Shown here: positions 18,040 through 27,055 of the stretch, in pieces
How the letters are laid out: every line of letters starts with the position of its first letter
Position numbering within the stretch: the stretch's first letter is position 1
Assembly: GCA_020853525.1 (NCBI GenBank)
Contig: JADYYS010000003.1
Location: forward strand, 1 to 51,133
Source: Ardenticatenales bacterium
GTDB taxonomy: Bacteria; Chloroflexota; Anaerolineae; Epilineales; Epilineaceae
Direction: 5' to 3'
DNA: 51,133 bases
Program-made: the position numbers and the translations under genes
The notes under the pieces: generated by a model
Told to the model about the DNA's origin: nothing
The model's database searches: none
What the model saw: only the letters and a program-made list of their open reading frames with translations

Positions 18040-18413
18040 TCCGACGGCCGCACGTGTCCCACGCGGTCGCCGGACGCACCGTGATTGCGATGCGATCGAT
18101 GCATGGCCGCCCGCGACGCTTGGCCTCGGGCCGCGAGGGTGGTTGAATCATGCCTGCCCGACGACTCCGCTCGCCGCCAAGCGCGAGGACCAGATCAACA
18201 TCGGTGACCGACGCGTTGCCGGCGGCGGGGGAGGACGAGCGTGCGCGCGAGGGCTGAACGGAAACGCACGGATTACACACCCTTTACATCTCCGCCTCCC
18301 CAGCGCAACCATCCGCGGCGTTAATACCCCCGCGTCCCCACCGACGCTCCCCACCATCGGACCAGCCCGCCCCCCCGCCGCTGGTCGATGCGCCGCGATT
18401 CAGGAGTTTGGCC
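18040..18413. other. Intergenic region, no gene seen
   Basis: This stretch separates the divergent fmdB-type and NHL/VWA genes. Open frames here are short and lack protein-like sequence. It ends in CAGGAG, the ribosome site of the NHL/VWA gene. A TTACAC..TTTACA patch near 18273-18288 may hold promoter elements, but no pair with proper spacing was found. Confidence 0.5.
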
Positions 18414-21400
18414 ATGCGTTTGCCGCGCTTCGCGTCCGTGCGCCGGACGGCGGCCGTCCCCCGGCCCGTCGCCGTCCTCGCCGCCGCCCTGGCCGCCGCC
18501 GCGGTCCTGTCGACCGCCGCCAGCACCGTCACCCCCGCGTCCCGCGCCCGCGCCCAGGCAGCCCCCGCCGACATGCTCGACTACCGCATGATCGGCCAAT
18601 GGCCCGAAACCGCCGCGACGCCCGACCTCGTCATGCAGCCGCAGGGCCTGGCCGCGGCCGACGACGGCACGGTCTACCTGGCGGACGCCGGCAGCAACCG
18701 GATCAGCATGATGGCGCCGGACGGCACGTGGACGAAGACGTTCGGCGGTGACGGCACCGGACCCGCCCGGCTCGGCGACCCGCGCCGGATCGAGGTCGAC
18801 GAGGCGGCGGGGCACGTCTATGTGGCCGACAACGACAGCTACCGCATCGTCGTCTACGACCGCGCCGGCGGCTATCTGACGTCGTGGCCGGACATCTATG
18901 CCGCGGGCCTCTCGCTCGGGCCCGACGGTCGGCTCTGGGTGGCTGACGTTCTCTCCAGCAAGATCCGCGCGTTCGATTCCGCCGGCCGCGAGCAGTTCAG
19001 CTTCGGGTCGCGCGGCAGCGGCGAGGGCAAGTTCCGCCAACTCGTCGATGTCTCGATCGCACCGTCGGGCGATATCTTCGTCGGCGACCGCAACGGCTCC
19101 CGCATCCAGGTCTTCCACCTCGACGCTCCGCTGCCCGATGTCGATGCCGGTGCCGCCCAGGCCCCCGGCGCGGGCGGAGATGTGCCGGTCCGCCTTCTGC
19201 GCACCCTCGACCTGACGGATGCCAAGTACCGTCAGACAACCGGCGGCGGCGGCGGCCGCCCGCCCGCCGGCCCCGGCGGTTTCGGCGCCCGCCAGCGCGC
19301 CTGCTCGGGCCGCGACATCGACGTCATCGACGACGACACCCTCCTCGCCTTCCCGTGCCTGATCGACGACGGCGCCGTCACGTTCCTGCGTGGACCGCAG
19401 GCCTCGGCCAACGTCACCGGCTTCTTCGGCCCGTACGTCGACGCCCGCGCCGGCCTTTTCTACTCGATGTCGACCTTCACCCTCGACCGCACCGATCCCA
19501 ATGCCGAGCGCCGGCCGGCCGTCGTGCGCTACGTGGACAGCACGTTCGCTGCCGTCCAGTCGGTGTCGGTGATGCAGCCGATCGATGAGGACACGTTCCG
19601 CGGTCCGGGCCGCGTGGACGCCGTCTCCGACGACATGCTCTTCATCACCGACTTCCGGGGCGTCCGCCGCTACTCCGGCACGGGCGAGCCCGACATCGTC
19701 CTCCCGTTCGAGACCTTCCCGACCGAGGCCGTCTCGGTCACGCTCAGCATGGCCACCGGCGACGGAACGCCGGACGGCGTCGTCGGCTACGGCACGTGCC
19801 ACACCGGCAACCGTGCCGATCCGACGGACACGCCGTGTCTCGGCCAGTTCACGATGGCCTCCGGCACGTACAACGGTGAGCCGATCGACTACCTGGTCCC
19901 TGTCTGGACGACGACCGCCCCCGCCCGCGCCGAAGTCACCGAGCTGCACTACGACCCCGTGAACGACCTTCTCCTCGTGCTGAACAACGAGGCGCAGGAG
20001 CTGCTGGCCTTCCAGCGCCTCGGCCGCGGCCGGAAGGCCACGTGGGCCCTCGGCGGCACGGATCGCAACGCGCTGTACGCCGACGTCGGCAGCGGCGCCG
20101 ACGGGACGATCTACGTCCTCGACGCGCTGCGCGACCAGATCCAGGTCCGCGGCAAGGACGGCAAGATCGTCCGCACGCTCACCGGCCCGAGCGACAGCTG
20201 GCGGATTGCCGGCGGCCCCGGCGGAACGCTTTTCGTCCTCACCTCGCGCGGCGAGGTCGTCCGACTGGACGCCGACGGGACGGAGCGCGCCCGGTTCAAC
20301 GCGCGGCCGAACGAAAACGCGCAAGCCCGCAACCTGGCCGACCTGACCGTCGCCCCCGATGGCCGCGTCTACGTGGCCGACCGCCTCGCCTCCGTCGTCT
20401 CGGTCTTCGCCTCGGACGGCGGGCCGGCGCGCGAGGTCCTGGCTGGCAAGACGTGCATCGCGAGCGGAACGAAGACCGCCTCGCCGGCGACGGTCGGCGT
20501 CGGCCAGCCGGTCACGGTGACCCTCGACATCACCGGGACATGCGGCGCCGTCGAGGAACCGTCCAACATCCTGCTCGTCGTGAACACGAAGTCGAGCAAC
20601 TTCATCCGCACGACCCAGGCCGTCGTCGGCCTGGCGGACTTCAGGCGCCACAACATCGGCCTCATGGCCTACTACGTGAACACCGAGTTTTCCGTGCGCT
20701 GGACGCACGACGTCAGCAAGGTCATCACCGCTCTCGAGACGCTGAACGCCGGCGGCGGCAGCGAGTCCAGCGAGCGCAACGCCCTGGTCGAGGCGGCGGA
20801 CGAGCTCAGCCGCGCGCCGGCCGGCGTGCGGCCGGTCGTCGTCCTCATCGGCGCCCAGTACTGCATCAAGGCCGAGCGGACGACGTGCGAGGAGCAGCAG
20901 GATGCCGAGCCCGCCGCCGAGGCGCTGCGCGCGATGGGCGCCCGCGTCGTCGTCGTCGGCGGCACGGGCGACGCGTCGCTGCTCGCATCGAGCGACCTCG
21001 ACGTGCTCAATCTGTTCGGCGGCTTCGGTGGCGGCGGGGATCGCGGGGGCGCCAACCCCGGCGGCGGCATCGGCGGCGCAGTGCCCGTCTACCAGCGCGT
21101 CTCGCTCCTCGACCATCCGGCCGCGCTCCTCGCGACCGCCGCCGTCCGCGACGAGATCCCGGCTGCGTTCGATTACGTCCCCGCCAGCGCCGTCCCGCCC
21201 GCCACCTACGACGCCGCCACGCGCACCCTCGCCTGGGACCTCACCGACGTCGCCTACACCGGTGGCCCCCTGACGTATCGCCTGATCCCGACGGCCACCA
21301 GCCGCCAGGCCACGAACGTCCGTGCCTGGGCCGACTTCGTCGACGGCTGGTCGAACCCCGGCTCCCTCACCTTCCCGGTCCCCGAGGTCGACGTCATCGC

Positions 21401-22103
21401 CCCGCCCACCGCCACCTCGGCCCCGACGGCCACCCCGACGCCCACGCCGGACGCCACCGCGACGCCCGTCCCGACCGCGACGCCGACCGACGCCCCGCTG
21501 CGCCCGGCCTACCTGCCGATCGGCTACGTCGGTCGTTGCACGACCGCCCGCGCCGCCCTCGACGTTGTGCTGGCGATCGACATCTCGAGCAGCATGAACG
21601 CGCCGACGACCGCCGGCGGCCCGACGAAGCTCGCCGCGGCCAAGGCCGCCGCCCTCGCCTTCGTCGACCAGCTCCGTGGCAGCGACCGCGTCGCCGTCGT
21701 CGCCTTCGACGCGCACGCGACGCTGTCGCTCCCGCTTACCGCCGACCGCTCCACCGCCTCCGCGGCCGTCGCCGCCTTGACGACGGGCGTCGGCACCGCG
21801 CTGGACGCCGGCATCGCCGCCGCCGCTGTCGCCGTCGGCCCCGAACGCCCCGACGCAGTGCGCGCCATCATCGTCGTCACCGACGGCCGGCCGTCGACCG
21901 GCATTGCCCCGGCCCTCGCCGCGGCCGCCGAGGCGCGCGCGGCCGGCATCGTCCTCCATGCCGTGGGCCTCGGCGACGATGTCGATGCGGCGCTGCTGAC
22001 TGCGATCGCGGGTGACGCGGAGCGGTACCATGCGGCGCCGGGGACGGAGGATCTGGTGGAGGTGTACGCGGGGTTGGGGAGGGAAATGACCATCTGTCCC
22101 TAG
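18414..22103 (+). CDS. Exported NHL-repeat protein with C-terminal VWA domain
   Basis: The ATG at 18414 follows CAGGAG with 7 bases spacing. The 1229-residue product has a signal peptide (~1-50). NHL/six-bladed propeller repeats follow (QPQGLAAADDGTVYLADAGSNRI, RIEVDEAAGHVYVADNDSYRI and later FVLTSRGEVVRLDADG, LTVAPDGRVYVADRLASVVSVF), spanning ~55-680. Next is a degenerate VWA domain (SNILLVVNTKSSN replaces DxSxS), then a beta domain, a Pro/Thr linker and AYLPIGYVGRC. A complete VWA domain with DISSSM starts at ~1048 and ends in CP. The second half mirrors the two-VWA protein at 2538-4619, so the two are paralogues. The role is likely cell-surface binding; the partner is unknown. Confidence 0.85.
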   Translation: MRLPRFASVRRTAAVPRPVAVLAAALAAAAVLSTAASTVTPASRARAQAAPADMLDYRMIGQWPETAATPDLVMQPQGLAAADDGTVYLADAGSNRISMMAPDGTWTKTFGGDGTGPARLGDPRRIEVDEAAGHVYVADNDSYRIVVYDRAGGYLTSWPDIYAAGLSLGPDGRLWVADVLSSKIRAFDSAGREQFSFGSRGSGEGKFRQLVDVSIAPSGDIFVGDRNGSRIQVFHLDAPLPDVDAGAAQAPGAGGDVPVRLLRTLDLTDAKYRQTTGGGGGRPPAGPGGFGARQRACSGRDIDVIDDDTLLAFPCLIDDGAVTFLRGPQASANVTGFFGPYVDARAGLFYSMSTFTLDRTDPNAERRPAVVRYVDSTFAAVQSVSVMQPIDEDTFRGPGRVDAVSDDMLFITDFRGVRRYSGTGEPDIVLPFETFPTEAVSVTLSMATGDGTPDGVVGYGTCHTGNRADPTDTPCLGQFTMASGTYNGEPIDYLVPVWTTTAPARAEVTELHYDPVNDLLLVLNNEAQELLAFQRLGRGRKATWALGGTDRNALYADVGSGADGTIYVLDALRDQIQVRGKDGKIVRTLTGPSDSWRIAGGPGGTLFVLTSRGEVVRLDADGTERARFNARPNENAQARNLADLTVAPDGRVYVADRLASVVSVFASDGGPAREVLAGKTCIASGTKTASPATVGVGQPVTVTLDITGTCGAVEEPSNILLVVNTKSSNFIRTTQAVVGLADFRRHNIGLMAYYVNTEFSVRWTHDVSKVITALETLNAGGGSESSERNALVEAADELSRAPAGVRPVVVLIGAQYCIKAERTTCEEQQDAEPAAEALRAMGARVVVVGGTGDASLLASSDLDVLNLFGGFGGGGDRGGANPGGGIGGAVPVYQRVSLLDHPAALLATAAVRDEIPAAFDYVPASAVPPATYDAATRTLAWDLTDVAYTGGPLTYRLIPTATSRQATNVRAWADFVDGWSNPGSLTFPVPEVDVIAPPTATSAPTATPTPTPDATATPVPTATPTDAPLRPAYLPIGYVGRCTTARAALDVVLAIDISSSMNAPTTAGGPTKLAAAKAAALAFVDQLRGSDRVAVVAFDAHATLSLPLTADRSTASAAVAALTTGVGTALDAGIAAAAVAVGPERPDAVRAIIVVTDGRPSTGIAPALAAAAEARAAGIVLHAVGLGDDVDAALLTAIAGDAERYHAAPGTEDLVEVYAGLGREMTICP

Positions 22104-22185
22104 CCCCGGACGCCCGTCCCAAGAGATAAAGCCACGCGACCGACCGCCCACAGCCAATCGACGGATACGCGACAATGGTGGTGTA

Positions 22186-22205
22186 GGGCACGGCATGCCG
22201 TGCCC
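22186..22205. repeat. Perfect 20-bp palindrome, REP-like
   Basis: GGGCACGGCATGCCGTGCCC is fully self-complementary and preceded by GTGTA. It lies in the 189-bp gap between convergent genes, 46 bases before a second palindrome. It resembles the GTAGGGGCACGGC.. family of dispersed palindromes I associate with Chloroflexota and other genomes. Confidence 0.75.
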
Positions 22206-22251
22206 TTGCCGACCGACAACCTGAAGCATGGAACTTCGCGACAGCGAACGG

Positions 22252-22278
22252 TAGGGGCGGGTCTCAGACCCGCCCTTA
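22252..22278. repeat. REP-like inverted repeat GTAGGGGCGGGTCT type
   Basis: GGGCGGGTCT (22255-22264) and AGACCCGCCC (22266-22275) pair around one C; flanking TAG/TTA extends the stem with one mismatch. With the palindrome 46 bases earlier it may end transcription from both convergent genes. Confidence 0.75.
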
Positions 22279-22292
22279 CGCCGCCGGCACTG

Positions 22293-24788
22293 CTACCCCC
22301 CGCTACCCCCGCCCAACCGGAACGCCGCCTGCTCCACCGCCGTCGCTCGCCCGGTCGTCGCTTCCAGCAGCCAGATCGCGTCCAACCCTACGCCTGCGAA
22401 CGCCTCCGGCGCGGTGAACGAACCCGGCCACGACACCTCGACGCGTTCGACCACCGTCGCGTCGCCCAACCCAAGCTCGACCTGCAGGCTGTTCGCGCCG
22501 AAGCTGCCGCCCGAGCCGACGACCCGGTGGAGCGTGCGCGGGCCGCCGGCCGTGGCGATCTGCACCTTGATGCGGGCGCCGATGGCCGATGGGTTCAAGC
22601 CGGTGCCCTTCAGGCGCAGCGTGACCCAATGATTCGCAGGGTGGCCGGGGTTCTCGAACAGGACGTTCGGGTACCAGTCTCCGTCGTACGCGCCGCCCAG
22701 GTCCTCGTACACGTCCTGGTCGCCGTCGTTGTCGATGTCCGCGAAGCTCACGCCGTGGCCTTTCTGGAGGTGGCCGAACCCGCCTGAGGTCGTCACGTCC
22801 TGGAACGTGCCGTCGCCGGCATTGCGGAACATCCGGTTGGGCAGCAGGCTGCGGAAGTCCGGGTTGCCGGTGCCGAGGTAGAAGTCCTCGAGGCCGTCGT
22901 TGTCGAGATCGCCGAAGTTGGCGCCCATCGTGTAGAGCACGCCGTCCACGCCCGCGGCTTGCGCGACGTTCTCGAACGTCCCGTTCTGCTTGTTGCGGTA
23001 GAGGTGGAAGCGTTCGGCGTTCGTCGGCAGGCCGAGGACGTCGGCAGCCACGTTGGCGGCCGCGGACGAGTTGCGGTCGCCGGCGACGTCCCGGTCGCCG
23101 TAGCCGCTGACGGCCAGGTCGAGCCAGCCGTCGTTGTCGTAGTCCCACCACCACGCCGGGAAGCTGATCAGCGGCTCGGTCACGCCGGCTGCGGCGGCGA
23201 CGTCGCGGAAGCGCCACACGCCGTCATCGCCCGGCCCCTCGTTGTGGTACAGGACGTTGGCCGCCAGCAAGCGGCTGACGAAGAGGTCGATCCGGCCGTC
23301 GTTGTCGTAGTCGCCCCACGTGACCCCCTTGACGAAGCCGGGCGTGTCGACGCCGGCCGCCGCCGCCACATCGTCGAACGTGCCGTCGCCGTTGTTGCGG
23401 AACAGCGCGTTGGGGCGCGGGAGTCCGCCGGATTGCGGCCCGTTGACCTGGAACCCGGTGCCCTGCAACCCACTTCCCTGCGACCCGCTGCTCTGGGACC
23501 CGCTGCTCTGTGAAACGCCGCCCTGCGACCCGCTGCCCTGCGACTCGTTGCCGACGAAGAAGTCGAGATCGCCGTCGTTGTCGTAGTCGCCCCACGCGCC
23601 TGTCTGCGTCGGATGCAGGTTCGTCATCCCGGCCGCCTCGGTCACGTCCTCGAACGTCCCATCGCCCCGGTTGCGGACGAGCGAGCTCGGCAGCGGCGAT
23701 GCCGGCTGCGTCCAGCCGCCGCGCAACACGACGAAGTCCAGCCAGCCGTCGCCGTCGTAGTCGGCCTGGACCAGGTTCAGGCCGCCGACGAGACCGGCCA
23801 GCCCCGCCGGACCGCTCCGCTCTTCGAACGTCCCGTCGCCGCGGCTGACGAAGATCCGCAGCGCATCCCGCAGCCCGACGGATGAGACGACGACGTCCAG
23901 ATTCCCGTCGCCCGTGAAGTCGTCGACGATCGCGCCGCCCGCCTGGTCGGCGGGTGCGAGACCGGCTGCCGGCGCGACGTCGACGAAGCGGCCGATGTCC
24001 GCGTCGGACGCGAACGCCTCGGCTGGGATGCGCAGGGCATCGCTCAGCCCCTCCGGCCACGTCCCGCGGGCCATGTGGGCGATGTTCAGGACCCACCGAT
24101 TCGTCCGGTCGTTCGGGTCCGCGGCCAGCAGCGCCTCCAACAGCTGGACGGCGAGATCGGCGCCGCGGCGGTCGGTGTGGATGCCGCCGCCTTGGATCGG
24201 CAGCAGGCACGATTCGGCGTTGTGGTTCACGGCGCAGTTCAGGACCTCGCCCCAGCGCAGCCAGCTCACGGCCTCGAGCGACGTCACATCGCGCAGCGCG
24301 ATCGACGTCGCCCGGTCATGGCCGAGTTCCTCGAGCGCTTGGCGCGCGGCATCCAGTGTCGCGGCCGCTTCTTCGGGCCGGCCGGCGTTCAGCTGCTCCT
24401 TGCCGAGCCGGAACTGGGCCTCGATCCGCTCGCCCACGTCCGTCGGCGGCGGCAGCGCGAGCACGAGCGTCAGGCGGCGATCGCTGCCGAATATGTCGTC
24501 CTCGACGGGCATGGCGTCGATCATCGCCGCCAGCCGCCGTGCCATCGACGCCGTGCCGGGGTGGACGGGGCCGGTGACCGGTTCGGTGGCGCCGAAGGCA
24601 GAGAAGGCGGTCGTCCCGCCGGCATGCGGGTGGGCGTCATCGATCGTTTGGCCTTCGCGGGTGGGTGCGCCGGCGGGATGCGTCGCCGGCGCGGCCGGAT
24701 CCGTCGCGACCGGCGGCGCGCCGGTCCCTCGGCAGGCGGCGGGCAAGACGAGCGTCGCCAAGAGAAGGCCGCGGGAGATGTGCGTCAT
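22293..24788 (-). CDS. FG-GAP/VCBS repeat lipoprotein with ASPIC/UnbV domain
   Basis: The 831-residue product has a lipoprotein signal (LVLPAAC, Cys19) and a helical TPR-like region (~130-260). At least seven calcium-binding FG-GAP/VCBS blades follow with the DxDxDGxxD pattern (ADYDGDGWLDFVV, GDYDNDGDLDFFV, GDYDNDGRIDLFV, WDYDNDGWLDLAV, GDLDNDGLEDFYL and others). The C-terminal ASPIC/UnbV domain runs from HWVTLRLKGTGLNPSAIGARIKV. It should be an extracellular beta propeller that binds ligands or surfaces. A Ser/Gln/Gly repeat (~415-450) interrupts a blade. GAAGGA lies 10 bases before the ATG. The gene is divergent from the metallopeptidase gene. Confidence 0.88.
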   Translation of the reverse strand: MTHISRGLLLATLVLPAACRGTGAPPVATDPAAPATHPAGAPTREGQTIDDAHPHAGGTTAFSAFGATEPVTGPVHPGTASMARRLAAMIDAMPVEDDIFGSDRRLTLVLALPPPTDVGERIEAQFRLGKEQLNAGRPEEAAATLDAARQALEELGHDRATSIALRDVTSLEAVSWLRWGEVLNCAVNHNAESCLLPIQGGGIHTDRRGADLAVQLLEALLAADPNDRTNRWVLNIAHMARGTWPEGLSDALRIPAEAFASDADIGRFVDVAPAAGLAPADQAGGAIVDDFTGDGNLDVVVSSVGLRDALRIFVSRGDGTFEERSGPAGLAGLVGGLNLVQADYDGDGWLDFVVLRGGWTQPASPLPSSLVRNRGDGTFEDVTEAAGMTNLHPTQTGAWGDYDNDGDLDFFVGNESQGSGSQGGVSQSSGSQSSGSQGSGLQGTGFQVNGPQSGGLPRPNALFRNNGDGTFDDVAAAAGVDTPGFVKGVTWGDYDNDGRIDLFVSRLLAANVLYHNEGPGDDGVWRFRDVAAAAGVTEPLISFPAWWWDYDNDGWLDLAVSGYGDRDVAGDRNSSAAANVAADVLGLPTNAERFHLYRNKQNGTFENVAQAAGVDGVLYTMGANFGDLDNDGLEDFYLGTGNPDFRSLLPNRMFRNAGDGTFQDVTTSGGFGHLQKGHGVSFADIDNDGDQDVYEDLGGAYDGDWYPNVLFENPGHPANHWVTLRLKGTGLNPSAIGARIKVQIATAGGPRTLHRVVGSGGSFGANSLQVELGLGDATVVERVEVSWPGSFTAPEAFAGVGLDAIWLLEATTGRATAVEQAAFRLGGGSGG
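23455..23550. repeat. In-frame degenerate repeat encoding Ser-Gln-Gly tract
   Basis: Imperfect 15-base units like CCCTGCGACCCGCTG encode repeated SGSQG-type residues in a loop of the FG-GAP propeller. Only this part of the protein is low-complexity. Confidence 0.6.
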
Positions 24789-24889
24789 GGTTCGTGATCC
24801 TTCGTCCGTCCGTGCCGAAACCGGATCGTCCAGTGCTCCATCATCCCACGGCTTCCCCCCCAGCGGCCAGCACCGCTATCCTCGTCCGC

Positions 24890-27055
24890 ATGCCACCGGA
24901 TGCCATCGCCCCCGAGGACCGAATCGCCGCCGCCCGCGACGAGCTGTTCGCCGAGCATCAGCACCTGCGCGGCCTCGGGCGACCGCTGACGGCGGTCGAG
25001 CAGGCGCGGCTGGATGCGCTGGCCCGCGCAGTGACGCTCGTCGGCGAGGGGCTGGCGGTGCTCGGCTGGCAGCGGCCGCCCGGCGCCGATGCCGCTGCCG
25101 CCGGCGTGGCGCTGCGCGACGGGGCGTGGGCGCTCTCTGCGCCGGGGCTCGAGGGCGAGCTGCGGCTGGAGGCCGAAGGGGGTCGGCTCAGCCTGGATCT
25201 GTTCACGGCCGGCGTGGCCCCGTCGACCGAGCGCCGGTTCGAGGCATCCGTCGCCAGCGCCCCCGGCTCCGTGGTCCGGCCCGGCCAGGCGCTCGTCGTC
25301 GTCATCGGCCAGGACGAGGGCGGGCGGACCGCCACCGGTACGGTGCAATGGACGGCCGCATCGGCGACGGAAGCCAGCGTCACGGTCCGGTTGGACGCGC
25401 CGCTCGGTGCGCTCGTCGCCGGGCGGTCGATCGTCGTCGCGGCGCGGTGGCAGCGGGAGGCGCTGCGGACGCTGGCGATCGAGGTCGTGCGCGAGGCCGG
25501 CGTCGCGGCGCTGCCGACATGGCGGGACGCGGCCGGTTCGGCCGTCACCGTCGAGTCCAGCCTGGCGGCCGCCGGCATCGCGACGGTCGTCACGACGAAC
25601 CAGGCGACGGTCCCCTCGACGGCCACGGGCTGGGACGAATCGCAGCTGCACGGCTTGATGACGCGCTTCGCCGCCGCCACCACGACGCGGCGCGACTGGC
25701 ATCTCCACCTCCTCCTGCTCGGCGCATGCCGTGACCCGCGCGTCTTCGGGATCATGTTCGATGCCGGCCTCGACGACGCGAACGGCCTGCCGCGCCAGGG
25801 CGCAGCCGTGTTCACCGCGCCGATCGCGGGCCACGTGGCCGGCCCGGAGCGCAAAACGGTGCAGACCGTCGTCCACGAGCTGGGCCACGCCCTGAACCTG
25901 GCCCACCGCTTCGAGGCCGAGATTGCCCGGTCGGACTCGACGTCGTTCATGAACTACGACTGGCGCTACCTGGGCGGCAACCAGCGTACGCGCTTCTGGC
26001 AGGACTTCCACTTCACGTTCGACCCCGACGAGCTGGCGTTCCTGCACCACGGTCCGTGGCCGGCGGTCGTGCCCGGCGGCCTGCCGTTCCACAGCGCGCG
26101 CTACTGGCAGCCGACGGACAGCGCCGCGCCGTTCCAGCCGGCGGAGCGGTCGACCGGCCTCGCGCTGACCCTCATCCCGCCGGCCACGGGCACGGTCTTC
26201 AGCTACGCCCAGCCCGTCTACCTGTCCGCCGAGCTGGCGAACCACGGCGGCGCGCCGCGCGACGTGCCGTCGTTCTACCTCGACCCCAAGGCCGGCTACC
26301 TCCGCATCTACCTCCGCCGTCTCGACGGTACGGACCGCGGCCCGACGGATGCCTTCCCGAGCGCCGCCGATGTCGCCGACCGCGCGTCATCTGGCGTCGC
26401 CCACGCTGCCGGCCTCTTCGCGCCGCGCGGTGCCGCGGTGTTCCAGCCGATCGTCCTGCGCGACTACGAGCTCGACGCCGCGGATCCGGCGGCCGATCAG
26501 CTGCCGGACGGCGCGACGATCTCGGCCAACCTGAACCTGACGTTCGGCGCGGCCGGCTTCAGCTTCGCCGAGCCCGGGACGTACGAGGTGACGGCGGTGC
26601 TCGTGATGCCGGACGCCGCGCGCGGCGTCGAAGAGGTGACGGCGTCCGAGCCGCTGACGATCCGGATCAGCTTCCCGCACTCGCCGGACGAGGAGCGCGA
26701 CGCCCTGCTCCTGCTGACGCGCGACGTCGGCACGTGGATGGCCCTTGGCGGCAGCGACGTGCTCACGGATGCCACGGCGGCCGTCGAGACGGTGCGCAAG
26801 CGCCGGATGGGCCGCCGCCGCAAGGTCACCGATCCGACCGTCGCCTACATCGTCCGGGCCGAGGCGATCAATGCCAGCCGGGAGTTCGTGACGTACGACG
26901 ACGGCGACTACGCCGTGCGCCGCAGCGATCCCGAAAAGGCCGCCCGACTCCTCGACCGGCTGGACGACGAGGCTCTGGAGGCGTTCGACCCGAGCACGCG
27001 GGCTGCCACGCGGCGGTTGGCGCGGCGGATGGGGCAGGGGAGCACCAGCGGTTGA
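24890..27055 (+). CDS. Metzincin-like zinc metallopeptidase
   Basis: The 721-residue product has the motif VHELGHALNLAHRF, giving HExxHxxxxxH with three zinc-ligand histidines, and a downstream SFMNYDWRY that fits a Met-turn. Together they suggest a metzincin. The usual glycine at the eighth motif position is asparagine. Flanking regions are beta-rich (residues 60-200 and ~410-600) and the C-terminal ~100 residues are helical. No signal peptide is seen from this start, although the open frame continues upstream. A TATCCT at 24877-24882 precedes the ATG by 7 bases and no Shine-Dalgarno is present, so a leaderless start is possible. The stop overlaps the TTG start of the EamA gene. Confidence 0.75.
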   Translation: MPPDAIAPEDRIAAARDELFAEHQHLRGLGRPLTAVEQARLDALARAVTLVGEGLAVLGWQRPPGADAAAAGVALRDGAWALSAPGLEGELRLEAEGGRLSLDLFTAGVAPSTERRFEASVASAPGSVVRPGQALVVVIGQDEGGRTATGTVQWTAASATEASVTVRLDAPLGALVAGRSIVVAARWQREALRTLAIEVVREAGVAALPTWRDAAGSAVTVESSLAAAGIATVVTTNQATVPSTATGWDESQLHGLMTRFAAATTTRRDWHLHLLLLGACRDPRVFGIMFDAGLDDANGLPRQGAAVFTAPIAGHVAGPERKTVQTVVHELGHALNLAHRFEAEIARSDSTSFMNYDWRYLGGNQRTRFWQDFHFTFDPDELAFLHHGPWPAVVPGGLPFHSARYWQPTDSAAPFQPAERSTGLALTLIPPATGTVFSYAQPVYLSAELANHGGAPRDVPSFYLDPKAGYLRIYLRRLDGTDRGPTDAFPSAADVADRASSGVAHAAGLFAPRGAAVFQPIVLRDYELDAADPAADQLPDGATISANLNLTFGAAGFSFAEPGTYEVTAVLVMPDAARGVEEVTASEPLTIRISFPHSPDEERDALLLLTRDVGTWMALGGSDVLTDATAAVETVRKRRMGRRRKVTDPTVAYIVRAEAINASREFVTYDDGDYAVRRSDPEKAARLLDRLDDEALEAFDPSTRAATRRLARRMGQGSTSG

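Noticed and set aside
18321-22229. A 1302-codon open frame antisense to the NHL/VWA gene
   Set aside because: It is Arg/Gly/Asp/Val-rich without domains and mirrors the third-position GC bias of the real gene on the other strand.
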